From Marinovum sp. (GTDB lineage: Bacteria > Pseudomonadota > Alphaproteobacteria > Rhodobacterales > Rhodobacteraceae): 7,692 bases of DNA. Positions within the stretch are counted from its first letter, which is position 1; the number at the start of each line of letters is the position of its first letter. The translations under genes were made by a program, and so were the position numbers. The notes beneath the pieces were generated by a model, which worked only from the letters and a program-made list of their open reading frames with translations, made no database searches and was not told where the DNA came from. Positions 1 through 6,270 of the stretch are shown here, piece by piece. The stretch lies in assembly GCA_002684375.1 (NCBI GenBank), contig NYVC01000100.1:42676-50367 (forward strand), read 5' to 3'.

Positions 1-12
1 ACAACATCAAAC

Positions 13-37
13 GTGAGGTGGGTATCCCCCACCGCAC
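13..37 (+). promoter_or_regulatory. GC-rich hairpin in the rpsP leader
   Basis: GGTGGG at 17-22 pairs with CCCACC at 28-33 around a five-base loop. An outer GTG (13-15) pairs with CAC (35-37) across one A-G mismatch. No T-tract follows, so it does not look like an intrinsic terminator. It sits 13 bases before the rpsP ribosome binding site and could be an intercistronic processing, stability or attenuation element, since rpsP often follows another gene closely. The pairing is seen directly; the role is inferred. Confidence 0.35.
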
Positions 38-64
38 CTAGTGCCATCCAAAGGAGAATACCAA

Positions 65-460
65 ATGGCTATTAAAATTCGTCTCGCCCGTGGCGGTAGC
101 AAAAAACGCCCCTTTTACCGCATCGTAGCGGCCGACAGCCGCATGCCGCGCGACGGCCGCTTTGTCGAGAAACTGGGCACGTATAACCCGCTGCTGCCCA
201 AAGACAGCGAAGACCGAGTAAAAATGAACCTTGAGCGTGTCCAGTACTGGCTGGGTGAAGGCGCACAAGTTACCGACCGGATCAGCCGCATGCTAGAAGC
301 CGCCGGCGTTGTGCCAAAGAAAGAGCGCAACAACCCTAAAAAAGGCACACCCGGTGAAAAAGCTGTGAACCGTGCTGAGGAAAAGGCCGCGAAAGCCGCA
401 GACGCCACTAAGGCAGACGCGCCGGCTGCAGCCGAAGAAGAGACCGCCGCGGCGGAATAA
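65..460 (+). CDS. rpsP: 30S ribosomal protein S16
   Basis: This is S16, a primary-assembly protein of the small ribosomal subunit that binds the 5' domain of 16S rRNA. The 131-residue product opens with [20 protein letters not shown], the family signature, and the S16 fold covers about residues 1-80 ([14 protein letters not shown], then the segment [14 protein letters not shown]). Residues from about 85 to the end form a low-complexity tail rich in Ala, Glu and Lys. S16 in E. coli has 82 residues, so this tail is an extension of the sort seen in alphaproteobacteria. The start at 65 is chosen because AAGGAG at 51-56 lies eight bases upstream and the family begins MAIKIR; an in-frame GTG at 41 overlaps that site and is rejected. 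It is the first gene of the translation operon in view, 17 bases before bluB. Confidence 0.97.
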   Translation: MAIKIRLARGGSKKRPFYRIVAADSRMPRDGRFVEKLGTYNPLLPKDSEDRVKMNLERVQYWLGEGAQVTDRISRMLEAAGVVPKKERNNPKKGTPGEKAVNRAEEKAAKAADATKADAPAAAEEETAAAE

Positions 461-477
461 CTAAGGTTGGCTCTGGC

Positions 478-1107
478 ATGGACCTTTTTCCAAAAGCCTT
501 CCAGAGCGATCTGGCCGATCTGATGCGGTGGCGGCGCGACGTGCGCCGCTTTCGCTCAGATCCGGTTGACGACGCGCTGGTGCAAGAATGTCTAGAGACG
601 TTCTTGTTTGCCCCTTCTGTCGGGCTGTCCGAACCTTGGCGGGTGATTCGGGTCGAGAGCACAGAGGCACGTGCAGCGGCGTGCAAAAACTTCCAAATCG
701 CCAATCAAGACGCCCTGCAGGGCTATAGCGGTGAAAAGGCCGTGCTTTATGCGGGGTTGAAACTGTCCGGCATGCGGGACGCCCCCGTACATTTGGCGGT
801 TTATTGCGACGAGGCCACCGACAAAGGCAGCGGGCTTGGTGCCAAAACCATGCCCGAAATGCGACGGTATTCCGTCGTCGGCGCGATCAATCTGTTCTGG
901 CTGGCGGCGCGCGCGCGGGGCTTGGGTGTTGGATGGGTCTCTATTCTGGACCAAGCACAACTGGCGGAGGATCTGACCGTGTCAACAGACTGGCGGCTTG
1001 TGGCGTATCTCTGCGTGGGCTGGCCAGAGACCAATGACACCAGGCCAGAACTGGAAACATCGGGATGGGACACGCGTCGGGGCCATCTGCCCGTTGAGAC
1101 GAGGTAG
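478..1107 (+). CDS. bluB: 5,6-dimethylbenzimidazole synthase (BluB)
   Basis: BluB is a nitroreductase-fold flavoenzyme that uses oxygen to break down reduced FMN into 5,6-dimethylbenzimidazole, the lower axial ligand of vitamin B12, in the cytoplasm. The 209-residue product has the hallmarks that separate BluB from ordinary nitroreductases: RRDVRRF at residues 19-25 with the conserved Asp21 (Asp32 in the Sinorhizobium enzyme), APSVGLSEPWR at 45-55, YAGLKLSGMRDAP at 91-103, PEMRRYS at 126-132, and GVGWVSILD at 150-158, whose Ser155 corresponds to the second residue known to be critical. It ends with LVAYLCVGWPE and a PELE..GW motif. The ATG has only a weak AAGG (463-466), so translation may be modest or partly coupled to rpsP. 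It lies between rpsP and rimM, where the classical operon has no gene. A generic nitroreductase is the only alternative and is unlikely given these motifs. Confidence 0.93.
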   Translation: MDLFPKAFQSDLADLMRWRRDVRRFRSDPVDDALVQECLETFLFAPSVGLSEPWRVIRVESTEARAAACKNFQIANQDALQGYSGEKAVLYAGLKLSGMRDAPVHLAVYCDEATDKGSGLGAKTMPEMRRYSVVGAINLFWLAARARGLGVGWVSILDQAQLAEDLTVSTDWRLVAYLCVGWPETNDTRPELETSGWDTRRGHLPVETR

Positions 1108-1113
1108 GCTGGT

Positions 1114-1263
1114 ATGTTATTTCGGCCGATTCGACTGATTGTGCTGCTGACGGTTGCCTTTGCGGCCGGAGTGCTGTTTGAGCGCAAGCAGGTCGGAGAG
1201 GCTTGCGTGCAGGCACAGGGCACCTATGTTGGCGGGGTTTGCAGAGAGGCAAAAGATGTCTGA
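1114..1263 (+). CDS. 49-residue membrane-anchored small protein with two cysteines
   Basis: This short reading frame is supported by its context: GAGG at 1101-1104 lies nine bases before the ATG, there is a six-base gap after bluB, and its stop overlaps the rimM start by eight bases, typical of a translationally coupled operon gene. The product has a positively charged start (MLFRPIR), one hydrophobic segment at about residues 6-22 ([15 protein letters not shown]), then a short polar tail with Cys31 and Cys43 in the pattern C-x4-G-x-Y-x2-G-x-C. A single-pass inner-membrane protein with a periplasmic tail, possibly disulfide-bonded, is the simplest reading. I recall similar anchored proteins ending in a GGxW-type two-cysteine motif in Rhodobacterales but cannot confirm homology here. 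The function is unknown. A nonfunctional spacer frame is possible but less likely given the ribosome binding site and ordered composition. Confidence 0.72.
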   Translation: MLFRPIRLIVLLTVAFAAGVLFERKQVGEACVQAQGTYVGGVCREAKDV

Positions 1264-1771
1264 TTTGATCTGTGTGGCGGTGATTGCCGGCGCGTTTGGC
1301 GTACAGGGCGAAGTGCGGGTGAAAAGCTTCACCGCGCAGGCTGATGCGATTGACAGCTATGGCCCCCTCAGCGATGAGGATGGCGACAATCACTATGATC
1401 TTCGTATTCTGCGCTCAATCAAGAACGGGTTGGCGGTGCGGCTGTCGGGGGTCACCACGAAAGAACAGGCAGACGCGCTGCGCGGCGTCAAGCTGTTTGT
1501 CCCCCGCGCACGCCTGCCGCAACTGCCCGATGACGAATATTACTATAGCGATTTGATCGGAATGGCAGTGCTTGACAGTGGTGGCACTGAACTGGGGCAT
1601 ATTAAAGCGGTGCAAAATCACGGCGCGACCGACCTGCTTGAAGTACAAAGCCTCGATCATAGTGACACTGTGCTGCTGCCGTTTACCCGCACCGTCGTAC
1701 CGACCGTTGATCTGACGTCCAGACGCGTTATCACAGACCCTCCAGATGGCGCTTTTCCTGACCCTAAATAA
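1256..1771 (+). CDS. rimM: Ribosome maturation factor RimM
   Basis: RimM is a 30S assembly factor that binds S19 and helps mature the 16S rRNA 3' (head) domain. The 171-residue product has both family domains. The N-terminal RimM barrel starts [20 protein letters not shown] (residues 6-25), the counterpart of the G-x-H-G-V-x-G-x-V-x-V motif with Phe in place of the usual His. The PRC-barrel begins near residue 94 with [10 protein letters not shown] and continues through LGHIKAV and ATDLLEV to [20 protein letters not shown]. The start at 1256 is chosen because AGAGG at 1245-1249 lies six bases upstream and the product then begins at the family's usual position; a start at 1154 would add 34 unrelated residues overlapping the upstream small gene. 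Its first eight bases overlap that gene, implying translational coupling. Confidence 0.95.
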   Translation: MSDLICVAVIAGAFGVQGEVRVKSFTAQADAIDSYGPLSDEDGDNHYDLRILRSIKNGLAVRLSGVTTKEQADALRGVKLFVPRARLPQLPDDEYYYSDLIGMAVLDSGGTELGHIKAVQNHGATDLLEVQSLDHSDTVLLPFTRTVVPTVDLTSRRVITDPPDGAFPDPK

Positions 1772-1808
1772 TCGCTGATATCGACGCACCGAGTGGTGCA
1801 ACCAGCGA
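1772..1808 (+). promoter_or_regulatory. Bipartite inverted repeat between rimM and trmD
   Basis: TCGCTG (1772-1777) is the exact reverse complement of CAGCGA (1803-1808). Inside it, GCACC (1786-1790) pairs with GGTGC (1795-1799) around the loop GAGT. The two helices are separated by an asymmetric internal loop of eight and three bases. The element starts right after the rimM stop and ends 18 bases before the trmD ribosome binding site. No T-tract follows. A transcript-processing or attenuation role is inferred only. Confidence 0.33.
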
Positions 1809-1835
1809 CCCCTGACCGCAAAAACAAAGGGCCCG

Positions 1836-2666
1836 ATGATGACCACAGGCGAAGCCTCAAAATCTCATGGACGGCTGTCAATCTCGGCCTCGGCACAGCC
1901 GCGCGCGCTGATTACACCCACCCCCAGCCTCAAAGACACCTGGACTGCACAGGTCCTGACATTGTTTCCCACTGCCTTTCCCGGTGTCCTTGGCGAAAGC
2001 CTCAGCGGCAAGGCGCTGCAAAACGGTCTTTGGGCCCTCGAAACAGTCGATCTGCGGCTGTTTGGGCAAGGCAAGCACCGCAATGTAGATGACACGCCCT
2101 CGGGGGGCGGAGCCGGTATGGTGATGCGCGCCGATGTGCTGGGACGGGCCATTGACACAACCCGAAAAGGCGCTGCTGGCCGCTATCCGTTGATCTATTT
2201 GTCGCCGCGCGGCAAGCGCTTTGATCAGGCGATGGCTCTTCAATGGGCGCGCGCGGAGGGTATCACCCTGCTGTGCGGCCGTTTTGAGGGTGTGGATGAG
2301 CGTCTGATTGAAGAATACGCCATTCAAGAGGTGTCTCTGGGCGATTTCATCCTGACCGGAGGAGAGATTGCCGCACAGGCCTTGATTGATGCCACGGTCC
2401 GGCTTATACCCCGCGTTCTGGGGAATCAGGCGTCGACAGAGGAAGAATCCTTCTCTGAAGGTCTGCTTGAGCACCCGCAATATACGCGTCCTGCCGTTTG
2501 GAGGGGCCGTGCAGTGCCAGACATTCTTCTGTCAGGCCATCACGGCAAAATCACCGACTGGCGTCAGGCGCAGGCTGAAAGGCTAACCAAGGAAAGACGA
2601 CCTGATCTCTGGCGGGCTTATTGTGCGGTGCACGATAGGGACCCGGATGAAGACCAAGAGCTCTGA
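1836..2666 (+). CDS. trmD: tRNA (guanine-N1)-methyltransferase TrmD
   Basis: TrmD uses S-adenosylmethionine to methylate N1 of G37, next to the anticodon, in tRNAs with G at position 36, which prevents +1 frameshifting. It is a SPOUT (trefoil-knot) enzyme working as a dimer. Visible motifs include VLTLFPTAF (residues 40-48), the GGGAGMVM segment, LCGRFEGVDERL from 146, SLGDFILTGGE at 167-177, and the GLLEHPQYTRP and LLSGHHGKI segments of the C-terminal domain. Arg189 matches E. coli Arg154, but the position of catalytic Asp169 is Glu204 (EEESF instead of EDSF). The product is 276 residues with about 35 before the usual start, including SHGRLSISA, an extension I associate with Rhodobacterales. 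AAAGGG at 1826-1831 serves either ATG 1836 or 1839; the second has the more usual spacing. Confidence 0.96.
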   Translation: MMTTGEASKSHGRLSISASAQPRALITPTPSLKDTWTAQVLTLFPTAFPGVLGESLSGKALQNGLWALETVDLRLFGQGKHRNVDDTPSGGGAGMVMRADVLGRAIDTTRKGAAGRYPLIYLSPRGKRFDQAMALQWARAEGITLLCGRFEGVDERLIEEYAIQEVSLGDFILTGGEIAAQALIDATVRLIPRVLGNQASTEEESFSEGLLEHPQYTRPAVWRGRAVPDILLSGHHGKITDWRQAQAERLTKERRPDLWRAYCAVHDRDPDEDQEL

Positions 2667-2679
2667 GGCGGCATCAAAC

Positions 2680-2699
2680 TTTGCGGAAAAAACCGCAAG
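2680..2699 (+). promoter_or_regulatory. Hairpin just ahead of the rplS ribosome binding site
   Basis: TTGCGG (2681-2686) and CCGCAA (2693-2698) form a perfect six-base-pair stem around a loop of six As, with a possible seventh T-G pair (2680/2699). It ends six bases before the rplS AGGAG. No T-tract follows, so it is not a standard terminator. It may protect or process the rplS-rpmE portion of the transcript, which needs higher output than trmD; that role is inferred. Confidence 0.4.
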
Positions 2700-2716
2700 C
2701 AATATAGGAGAGCGCG

Positions 2717-3100
2717 ATGAACCTGATCGCACAGCTAGAGGCGGAACAGATCGCCGCCCTCGGGAACGATATTCCCGATTTCAAAGCCGGAGACACCATC
2801 CGTGTCGGCTATAAAGTAACCGAAGGCACCCGCACCCGGGTCCAGAACTATGAAGGCGTCTGCATCAGTCGTAAAAACGGCCATGGCATCGCCGGATCGT
2901 TTACGGTTCGCAAGATTTCATTTGGCGAAGGCGTGGAGCGTGTGTTCCCGCTGCATTCGACCAATGTCGACAGTATCACAGTTGTTCGCAGGGGCCGTGT
3001 GCGCCGCGCCAAACTGTATTATCTGCGGTCGCGTCGTGGTAAATCTGCGCGGATTACCGAAGTCACTAATTACAAACCCAAAGCGGGCGCACAGGCGTAA
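2717..3100 (+). CDS. rplS: 50S ribosomal protein L19
   Basis: L19 is a large-subunit protein at the subunit interface, where it contributes to inter-subunit bridges. The 127-residue product has the family pattern throughout: [17 protein letters not shown], then [32 protein letters not shown], and [23 protein letters not shown]. It is about a dozen residues longer than E. coli L19 (115 residues) because of a C-terminal extension after the RGKSARI segment. A strong AGGAG at 2706-2710, six bases from the ATG, fixes the start and suggests high translation. There are 50 bases between trmD and this gene, holding a small hairpin. It is followed closely by rpmE, whose ribosome binding site begins inside the rplS stop codon. 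Confidence 0.97.
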   Translation: MNLIAQLEAEQIAALGNDIPDFKAGDTIRVGYKVTEGTRTRVQNYEGVCISRKNGHGIAGSFTVRKISFGEGVERVFPLHSTNVDSITVVRRGRVRRAKLYYLRSRRGKSARITEVTNYKPKAGAQA

Positions 3101-3111
3101 GGAGCGGACAG

Positions 3112-3333
3112 ATGAAAAAAGACATCCATCCCGACTATCACTTTATCGATGTTAAAATGACCGATGGTACAATCCTGAAAATGCGGTCGACGTGGGGTGC
3201 AGAAGGCGACACATTGGCGCTTGATATCGATCCCTCGGCGCACCCGGCATGGAATGGTGGCAGCTCACGTCTTCTCGACACCGGCGGTCGCGTATCCAAG
3301 TTCAAAAAGAAATACGAAGGCCTTGGTTTCTGA
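3112..3333 (+). CDS. rpmE: 50S ribosomal protein L31, zinc-free (C-) form
   Basis: L31 bridges the 50S central protuberance to the 30S head. The 73-residue product starts [14 protein letters not shown] and ends with the family signature [13 protein letters not shown]. It contains no cysteine at all, so it lacks the four Cys that bind zinc in E. coli L31. That makes it the C- form, which does not depend on zinc and is the ordinary chromosomal L31 as far as I know in this lineage. The region that would hold the zinc site instead reads [16 protein letters not shown] and [19 protein letters not shown] at 3099-3104, seven bases from the ATG, overlaps the rplS stop, so the two genes are tightly linked. 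It is the last gene of the operon, with a terminator directly after it. Confidence 0.96.
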   Translation: MKKDIHPDYHFIDVKMTDGTILKMRSTWGAEGDTLALDIDPSAHPAWNGGSSRLLDTGGRVSKFKKKYEGLGF

Positions 3334-3336
3334 TCA

Positions 3337-3354
3337 GAACGGAGACGTCTGTTC
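3337..3354 (+). other. Short hairpin between rpmE and its terminator
   Basis: GAACGGA (3337-3343) pairs with TCTGTTC (3348-3354), with one G-T pair and the four-base loop GACG. It begins three bases after the rpmE stop and ends five bases before the terminator stem, giving two hairpins in tandem. It could shield the mRNA 3' end or assist termination; the role is inferred. Confidence 0.35.
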
Positions 3355-3359
3355 AACAC

Positions 3360-3389
3360 ACGCCATGCCTTCGGGCGTGGCGTTTTTTT
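3360..3389 (+). terminator. Intrinsic terminator of the rpsP-rpmE operon
   Basis: ACGCCATGCC (3360-3369) and GGCGTGGCGT (3374-3383) form a ten-pair GC-rich stem with one T-G pair, closed by the very stable TTCG tetraloop. A run of seven Ts (3383-3389) follows at once. This is a textbook rho-independent terminator placed 26 bases after rpmE, and it separates the translation operon from mipZ. Confidence 0.92.
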
Positions 3390-3525
3390 ATTCTGTAAGC
3401 ATATGAGACGGGTAGAGCCAGATTACCATTTCTAATCCGTGGCTGCCCCCTTTCAAATTATTATTACAAGCTTTACTATTGGTACATTAAAACAATCGCT
3501 CTACCGGCAGAGCAAGGGGAAACAC

Positions 3526-4335
3526 ATGGCGCATATAATTGCCGTAGGCAATGAAAAGGGCGGAGCGGGCAAGTCTACCGTTTCAATGCATGTCGCCTCA
3601 GCACTGGCGCGTATGGGCCATCGGGTGGGTGCGCTCGATCTGGACTTGCGGCAAAAAACGCTTGGACGCTATATCGAGAACCGCACACAGTTTTCTGCGC
3701 AAAACAATATCGCCCTGCCCAGTCCCAATTTTGTCGCCCTGCCGGACATTGATCCCGACAGCCTCAAACCCGGGGAAAATGTCTATGATCACCGCCTATC
3801 GGCCGCCGTGGCCGAACTGGAGCCGGCAAGTGATTTTATATTAATCGATTGCCCGGGGTCCCATACCCGACTTAGTCAGGTCGCCCATTCGCTCGCCGAT
3901 ACGCTGATCACCCCGATGAATGACAGCTTTGTCGATTTTGACCTGCTGGCCCATATCGACAATGAGGGCGAAAATATCGTCGGTCCCTCGGTCTATGCCG
4001 AAATGGTGTGGAATGCGCGACAATTGCGGGCCCAAGCTGGGCTGCAGCCGATCGACTGGGTCGTGCTGCGTAATCGGGTTGGTTCGCAACAGATGCTAAA
4101 CAAGCAAAAAATGGAAAAAGCGCTGCATAAGCTCGCCAAACGAATCGGCTTTCGGGTGGCGCCCGGCTTTAACGAACGGGTGGTGTTTCGCGAACTGTTC
4201 CCTCGGGGGCTGACCCTGTTGGATCTGAAAGATATTGGCGTCAAACACCTGAATATTTCGAACATTGCGGCGCGTCAGGAATTGCGCGATCTGATTAAAG
4301 CGCTCAACCTGCCAGAGGTGTCAGTCGATTTTTAA
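3526..4335 (+). CDS. mipZ: Division-plane positioning ATPase MipZ
   Basis: MipZ is a ParA/MinD-type P-loop ATPase of alphaproteobacteria. In Caulobacter it binds ParB at the origin regions, forms a gradient over the nucleoid and inhibits FtsZ polymerisation, so the Z ring forms at midcell. The 269-residue product (Caulobacter MipZ is about 274) has the deviant Walker A NEKGGAGKST (9-18), LDLDLRQKTLGRYIENR (37-53), Walker B FILIDCPG (104-111), and the MipZ-type segments TPMNDSFVDFDLL, DWVVLRNR, FRELFPRGLTLLDL and AARQELRDL. These distinguish it from plasmid ParA and Soj. The ATG at 3526 is chosen over a GTG at 3439 because AAGGGG (3514-3519) is well placed and the P-loop then lies at the usual N-terminal position. 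It is monocistronic after a terminator; the 136-base AT-rich upstream gap should hold its promoter, but I see no convincing -35/-10 pair. No parB is in view. Confidence 0.94.
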   Translation: MAHIIAVGNEKGGAGKSTVSMHVASALARMGHRVGALDLDLRQKTLGRYIENRTQFSAQNNIALPSPNFVALPDIDPDSLKPGENVYDHRLSAAVAELEPASDFILIDCPGSHTRLSQVAHSLADTLITPMNDSFVDFDLLAHIDNEGENIVGPSVYAEMVWNARQLRAQAGLQPIDWVVLRNRVGSQQMLNKQKMEKALHKLAKRIGFRVAPGFNERVVFRELFPRGLTLLDLKDIGVKHLNISNIAARQELRDLIKALNLPEVSVDF

Positions 4336-4355
4336 TGTGATTTATGGCCCGTCTT

Positions 4356-4793
4356 TCAAGCCTTCCCAGCCAGACGCTGTAGCATGTTTTGCAAAAGGGC
4401 CAGCTCGGCTTTGGTAAATTCTGTCCCCAGATCTGCTTGATACCGCTCTGCGATGGTGCGCAAATCAAGATAGGCTGTTCGCCCCGCCACCGTGAGCTCT
4501 AACAGTTCTTGGCGACGGTCCGTATCGCTGCGGTGACGGGTTATAAACCGACGATCCGCCAGCTTTTGCACCGCGCGACTGATCTTTGTCTTATGTAATT
4601 TTGCCCGCAGCCCAATATCACGCGCGGTCATCCGACCAAAAATGCCCAAATGAAACAGCACCCGCCACTCGGTACGCAACATGCCATAGCGGTCTTTATA
4701 GACCCGCTGAAACGACAGGCTACTTTCTTCGGCCGCCTGATTGAGCAAATAGGGTAAAAACAGCCGTAAATCGAAAGTGTCAGAATTTTCCAT
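4356..4793 (-). CDS. MarR-family transcriptional regulator, likely controlling hmgA-fahA
   Basis: This is a 145-residue winged helix-turn-helix protein of standard MarR length. After an N-terminal dimerisation helix (FDLRLFLPYLLNQAAEESSL), the segment RTEWRVLFHLG leads into the DNA-binding domain. MTARDIGLRAKL is the first helix and HKTKISRAVQKL (67-78) the recognition helix. The wing at 83-100 holds the DTDRR core of the MarR D-x-R motif, followed by LTVAGR. MarR proteins usually repress the adjacent divergent operon and release DNA when a ligand binds. Here that operon is hmgA-fahA, so a repressor relieved by homogentisate or a related aromatic is a reasonable inference, not shown by sequence. 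The start follows an imperfect AGGG about four bases upstream. It ends 20 bases from mipZ, tail to tail. Pseudomonas HmgR is an IclR protein, so this is a different regulator type. Confidence 0.9.
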   Translation of the reverse strand: MENSDTFDLRLFLPYLLNQAAEESSLSFQRVYKDRYGMLRTEWRVLFHLGIFGRMTARDIGLRAKLHKTKISRAVQKLADRRFITRHRSDTDRRQELLELTVAGRTAYLDLRTIAERYQADLGTEFTKAELALLQNMLQRLAGKA

Positions 4794-4810
4794 ACCGCCC
4801 TGACTATGGC

Positions 4811-4839
4811 TTGTTAGTTACAAAAACAACTATTATTCT
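4811..4839 (+). promoter_or_regulatory. Candidate hmgA promoter
   Basis: TTGTTA (4811-4816) and TATTCT (4834-4839) resemble sigma-70 -35 and -10 boxes, four of six matches each, with the optimal 17-base spacer. They precede the hmgA ATG by about 27 bases, leaving room for AAGGA at 4855-4859. The spacer contains the inverted repeat listed separately. Matches are partial, so this is a candidate only. Confidence 0.45.
4815..4832. promoter_or_regulatory. Candidate MarR operator between marR and hmgA
   Basis: TAGTT (4815-4819) and AACTA (4828-4832) are perfect inverted arms separated by eight mostly A bases. The 18-base span and two-fold symmetry suit a MarR dimer. It lies in the 73-base divergent spacer, inside the candidate hmgA promoter and 22 bases upstream of the marR start, so binding could repress both genes. 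The symmetry is seen; the protein-site pairing is inferred. Confidence 0.5.
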
Positions 4840-4866
4840 AAACCCCATACAAGCAAGGATACCTCA

Positions 4867-6228
4867 ATGACCCTGCAAGCCGACCCCAAGCGCAGCCCCA
4901 ATACGGCAATTCTGCCAATCCAGGCTCAAAAATACATGCCCGGATTTGGTAATGACTTTGAAACTGAAGCGCTGCCCGACGCGTTACCACAGGGCATGAA
5001 CAGCCCACAAAAATGCAATTACGGCCTGTATGGCGAGCAACTTTCCGGCACCGCATTTACCGCTCCCACAGACCAGAACGAGCGCAGTTGGTGTTACCGA
5101 ATACGCCCCTCGGTCAAACATTCGCAACGCTATGAACGCATCGACCTGCCCTATTGGAAAACCGCACCGCATCTCGCCGAAAACGTCACCAGCCTTGGAC
5201 AATACCGCTGGGATCCAGTGCCACATTCCGAACAGGCTCAGACCTGGCTTACCGGGATGCGCACAATGACCACCGCCGGTGATGTAAACACCCAGACCGG
5301 CATGGCCAGCCATATCTATCTGGTCACCGCCTCGATGCAGGATGCCTATTTTTATTCCGCAGATTCCGAGCTATTGGTCGTGCCACAAGCCGGTCGGCTG
5401 CGCTTTGCCACCGAATTAGGTATCATCGATCTTGAACCGCAAGAGATCGCAATTATCCCGCGGGGTTTGTTGTATCGGGTCGAACTACTTGACGGGCCGG
5501 CGCGGGGCTTTGTGTGTGAAAACTATGGGCAGAAATTCGCCCTGCCGGGGCGTGGCCCGATCGGCGCCAACTGTATGGCCAACCGACGTGATTTCAAAAC
5601 CCCGGTTGCAGCGTTTGAGGATCGTGACGCCGCCTCGACCGTGACAGTTAAATGGTGTGGTCAGTTCCATCAAACCGCAATCGGCCACAGCCCGTTAGAT
5701 GTGGTGGCTTGGCACGGCAATTACGCTCCGTGCAAATATGATCTGCGCAGCTATTGTCCGGTGGGGGCGGTTTTGTTCGATCATCCCGACCCGTCGATCT
5801 TTACTGTGCTGACCGCGCCCTCCGGGGTTGAGGGTACGGCAAATATAGATTTTGTGCTGTTTCGCGACCGGTGGCTGGTATCCGAAAACACTTTTCGGCC
5901 ACCTTGGTACCACAAGAATATCATGTCAGAACTGATGGGTAATATTCACGGCCAGTATGACGCCAAACCCAAAGGCTTTGTGCCCGGCGGTATGAGCCTA
6001 CATAACATGATGCTGCCACACGGACCCGATAACACCGCCTTTGAGGCTGCTTCAAACGCGACACTTGGCCCACAAAAGTTGGAAAACACCATGTCGTTCA
6101 TGTTCGAGACGCGCTTTCCACAGCATCTGACCAACTTTGCCGCCAATGAAGCGCCGCTGCAGGATGACTATATTGACTGCTGGAATGACATTGAAAAGAA
6201 ATTTGACGGTACGCCAGGGGTCAAATAA
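4867..6228 (+). CDS. hmgA: Homogentisate 1,2-dioxygenase
   Basis: HmgA is a cytoplasmic Fe(II) ring-cleavage dioxygenase turning homogentisate into 4-maleylacetoacetate, the committed step of tyrosine and phenylalanine breakdown. The 453-residue product is of family length, with [19 protein letters not shown] near the N-terminus, then [18 protein letters not shown] and [12 protein letters not shown]. The three iron ligands are all present: His349 and Glu355 in [12 protein letters not shown] and His385 in PHGPD, matching human His335, Glu341 and His371 with identical spacing. The catalytic His equivalent to human His292 is His306 in [12 protein letters not shown]. The ATG at 4867 follows AAGGA (4855-4859) by seven bases. 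It is the first gene of the catabolic operon, divergent from marR and 42 bases before fahA. No frameshift or missing key residue is seen. Confidence 0.97.
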   Translation: MTLQADPKRSPNTAILPIQAQKYMPGFGNDFETEALPDALPQGMNSPQKCNYGLYGEQLSGTAFTAPTDQNERSWCYRIRPSVKHSQRYERIDLPYWKTAPHLAENVTSLGQYRWDPVPHSEQAQTWLTGMRTMTTAGDVNTQTGMASHIYLVTASMQDAYFYSADSELLVVPQAGRLRFATELGIIDLEPQEIAIIPRGLLYRVELLDGPARGFVCENYGQKFALPGRGPIGANCMANRRDFKTPVAAFEDRDAASTVTVKWCGQFHQTAIGHSPLDVVAWHGNYAPCKYDLRSYCPVGAVLFDHPDPSIFTVLTAPSGVEGTANIDFVLFRDRWLVSENTFRPPWYHKNIMSELMGNIHGQYDAKPKGFVPGGMSLHNMMLPHGPDNTAFEAASNATLGPQKLENTMSFMFETRFPQHLTNFAANEAPLQDDYIDCWNDIEKKFDGTPGVK

Positions 6229-6270
6229 TCGGTCGTTGACACCTATACACCTGACTACAAGGAACTAAGA

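Noticed and set aside
41..64. GTG start for rpsP eight codons upstream
   Set aside because: It would lie upstream of and include the ribosome binding site, and S16 proteins begin MAIKIR or similar.
1154..1255. Upstream start extending rimM by 34 residues
   Set aside because: The added residues do not resemble RimM, they overlap the small membrane-protein gene, and AGAGG before 1256 fits better.
941..1393. 150-codon open frame on the - strand across bluB, the small gene and rimM
   Set aside because: It spans three + strand genes with good start signals, and its translation has no recognisable domain.
1878..2480. 200-codon open frame on the - strand across trmD
   Set aside because: It lies wholly opposite trmD, whose protein matches its family from end to end. 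The antisense translation resembles nothing I know and is typical of long shadow frames in GC-rich DNA.
2681..2698. Terminator between trmD and rplS
   Set aside because: The stem is sound, but there is no T-tract after it on the + strand.
3439..3525. GTG start extending mipZ by 29 residues
   Set aside because: The P-loop of MipZ lies at the very N-terminus in the family; the extension is AT-rich leader sequence containing the ribosome binding site.
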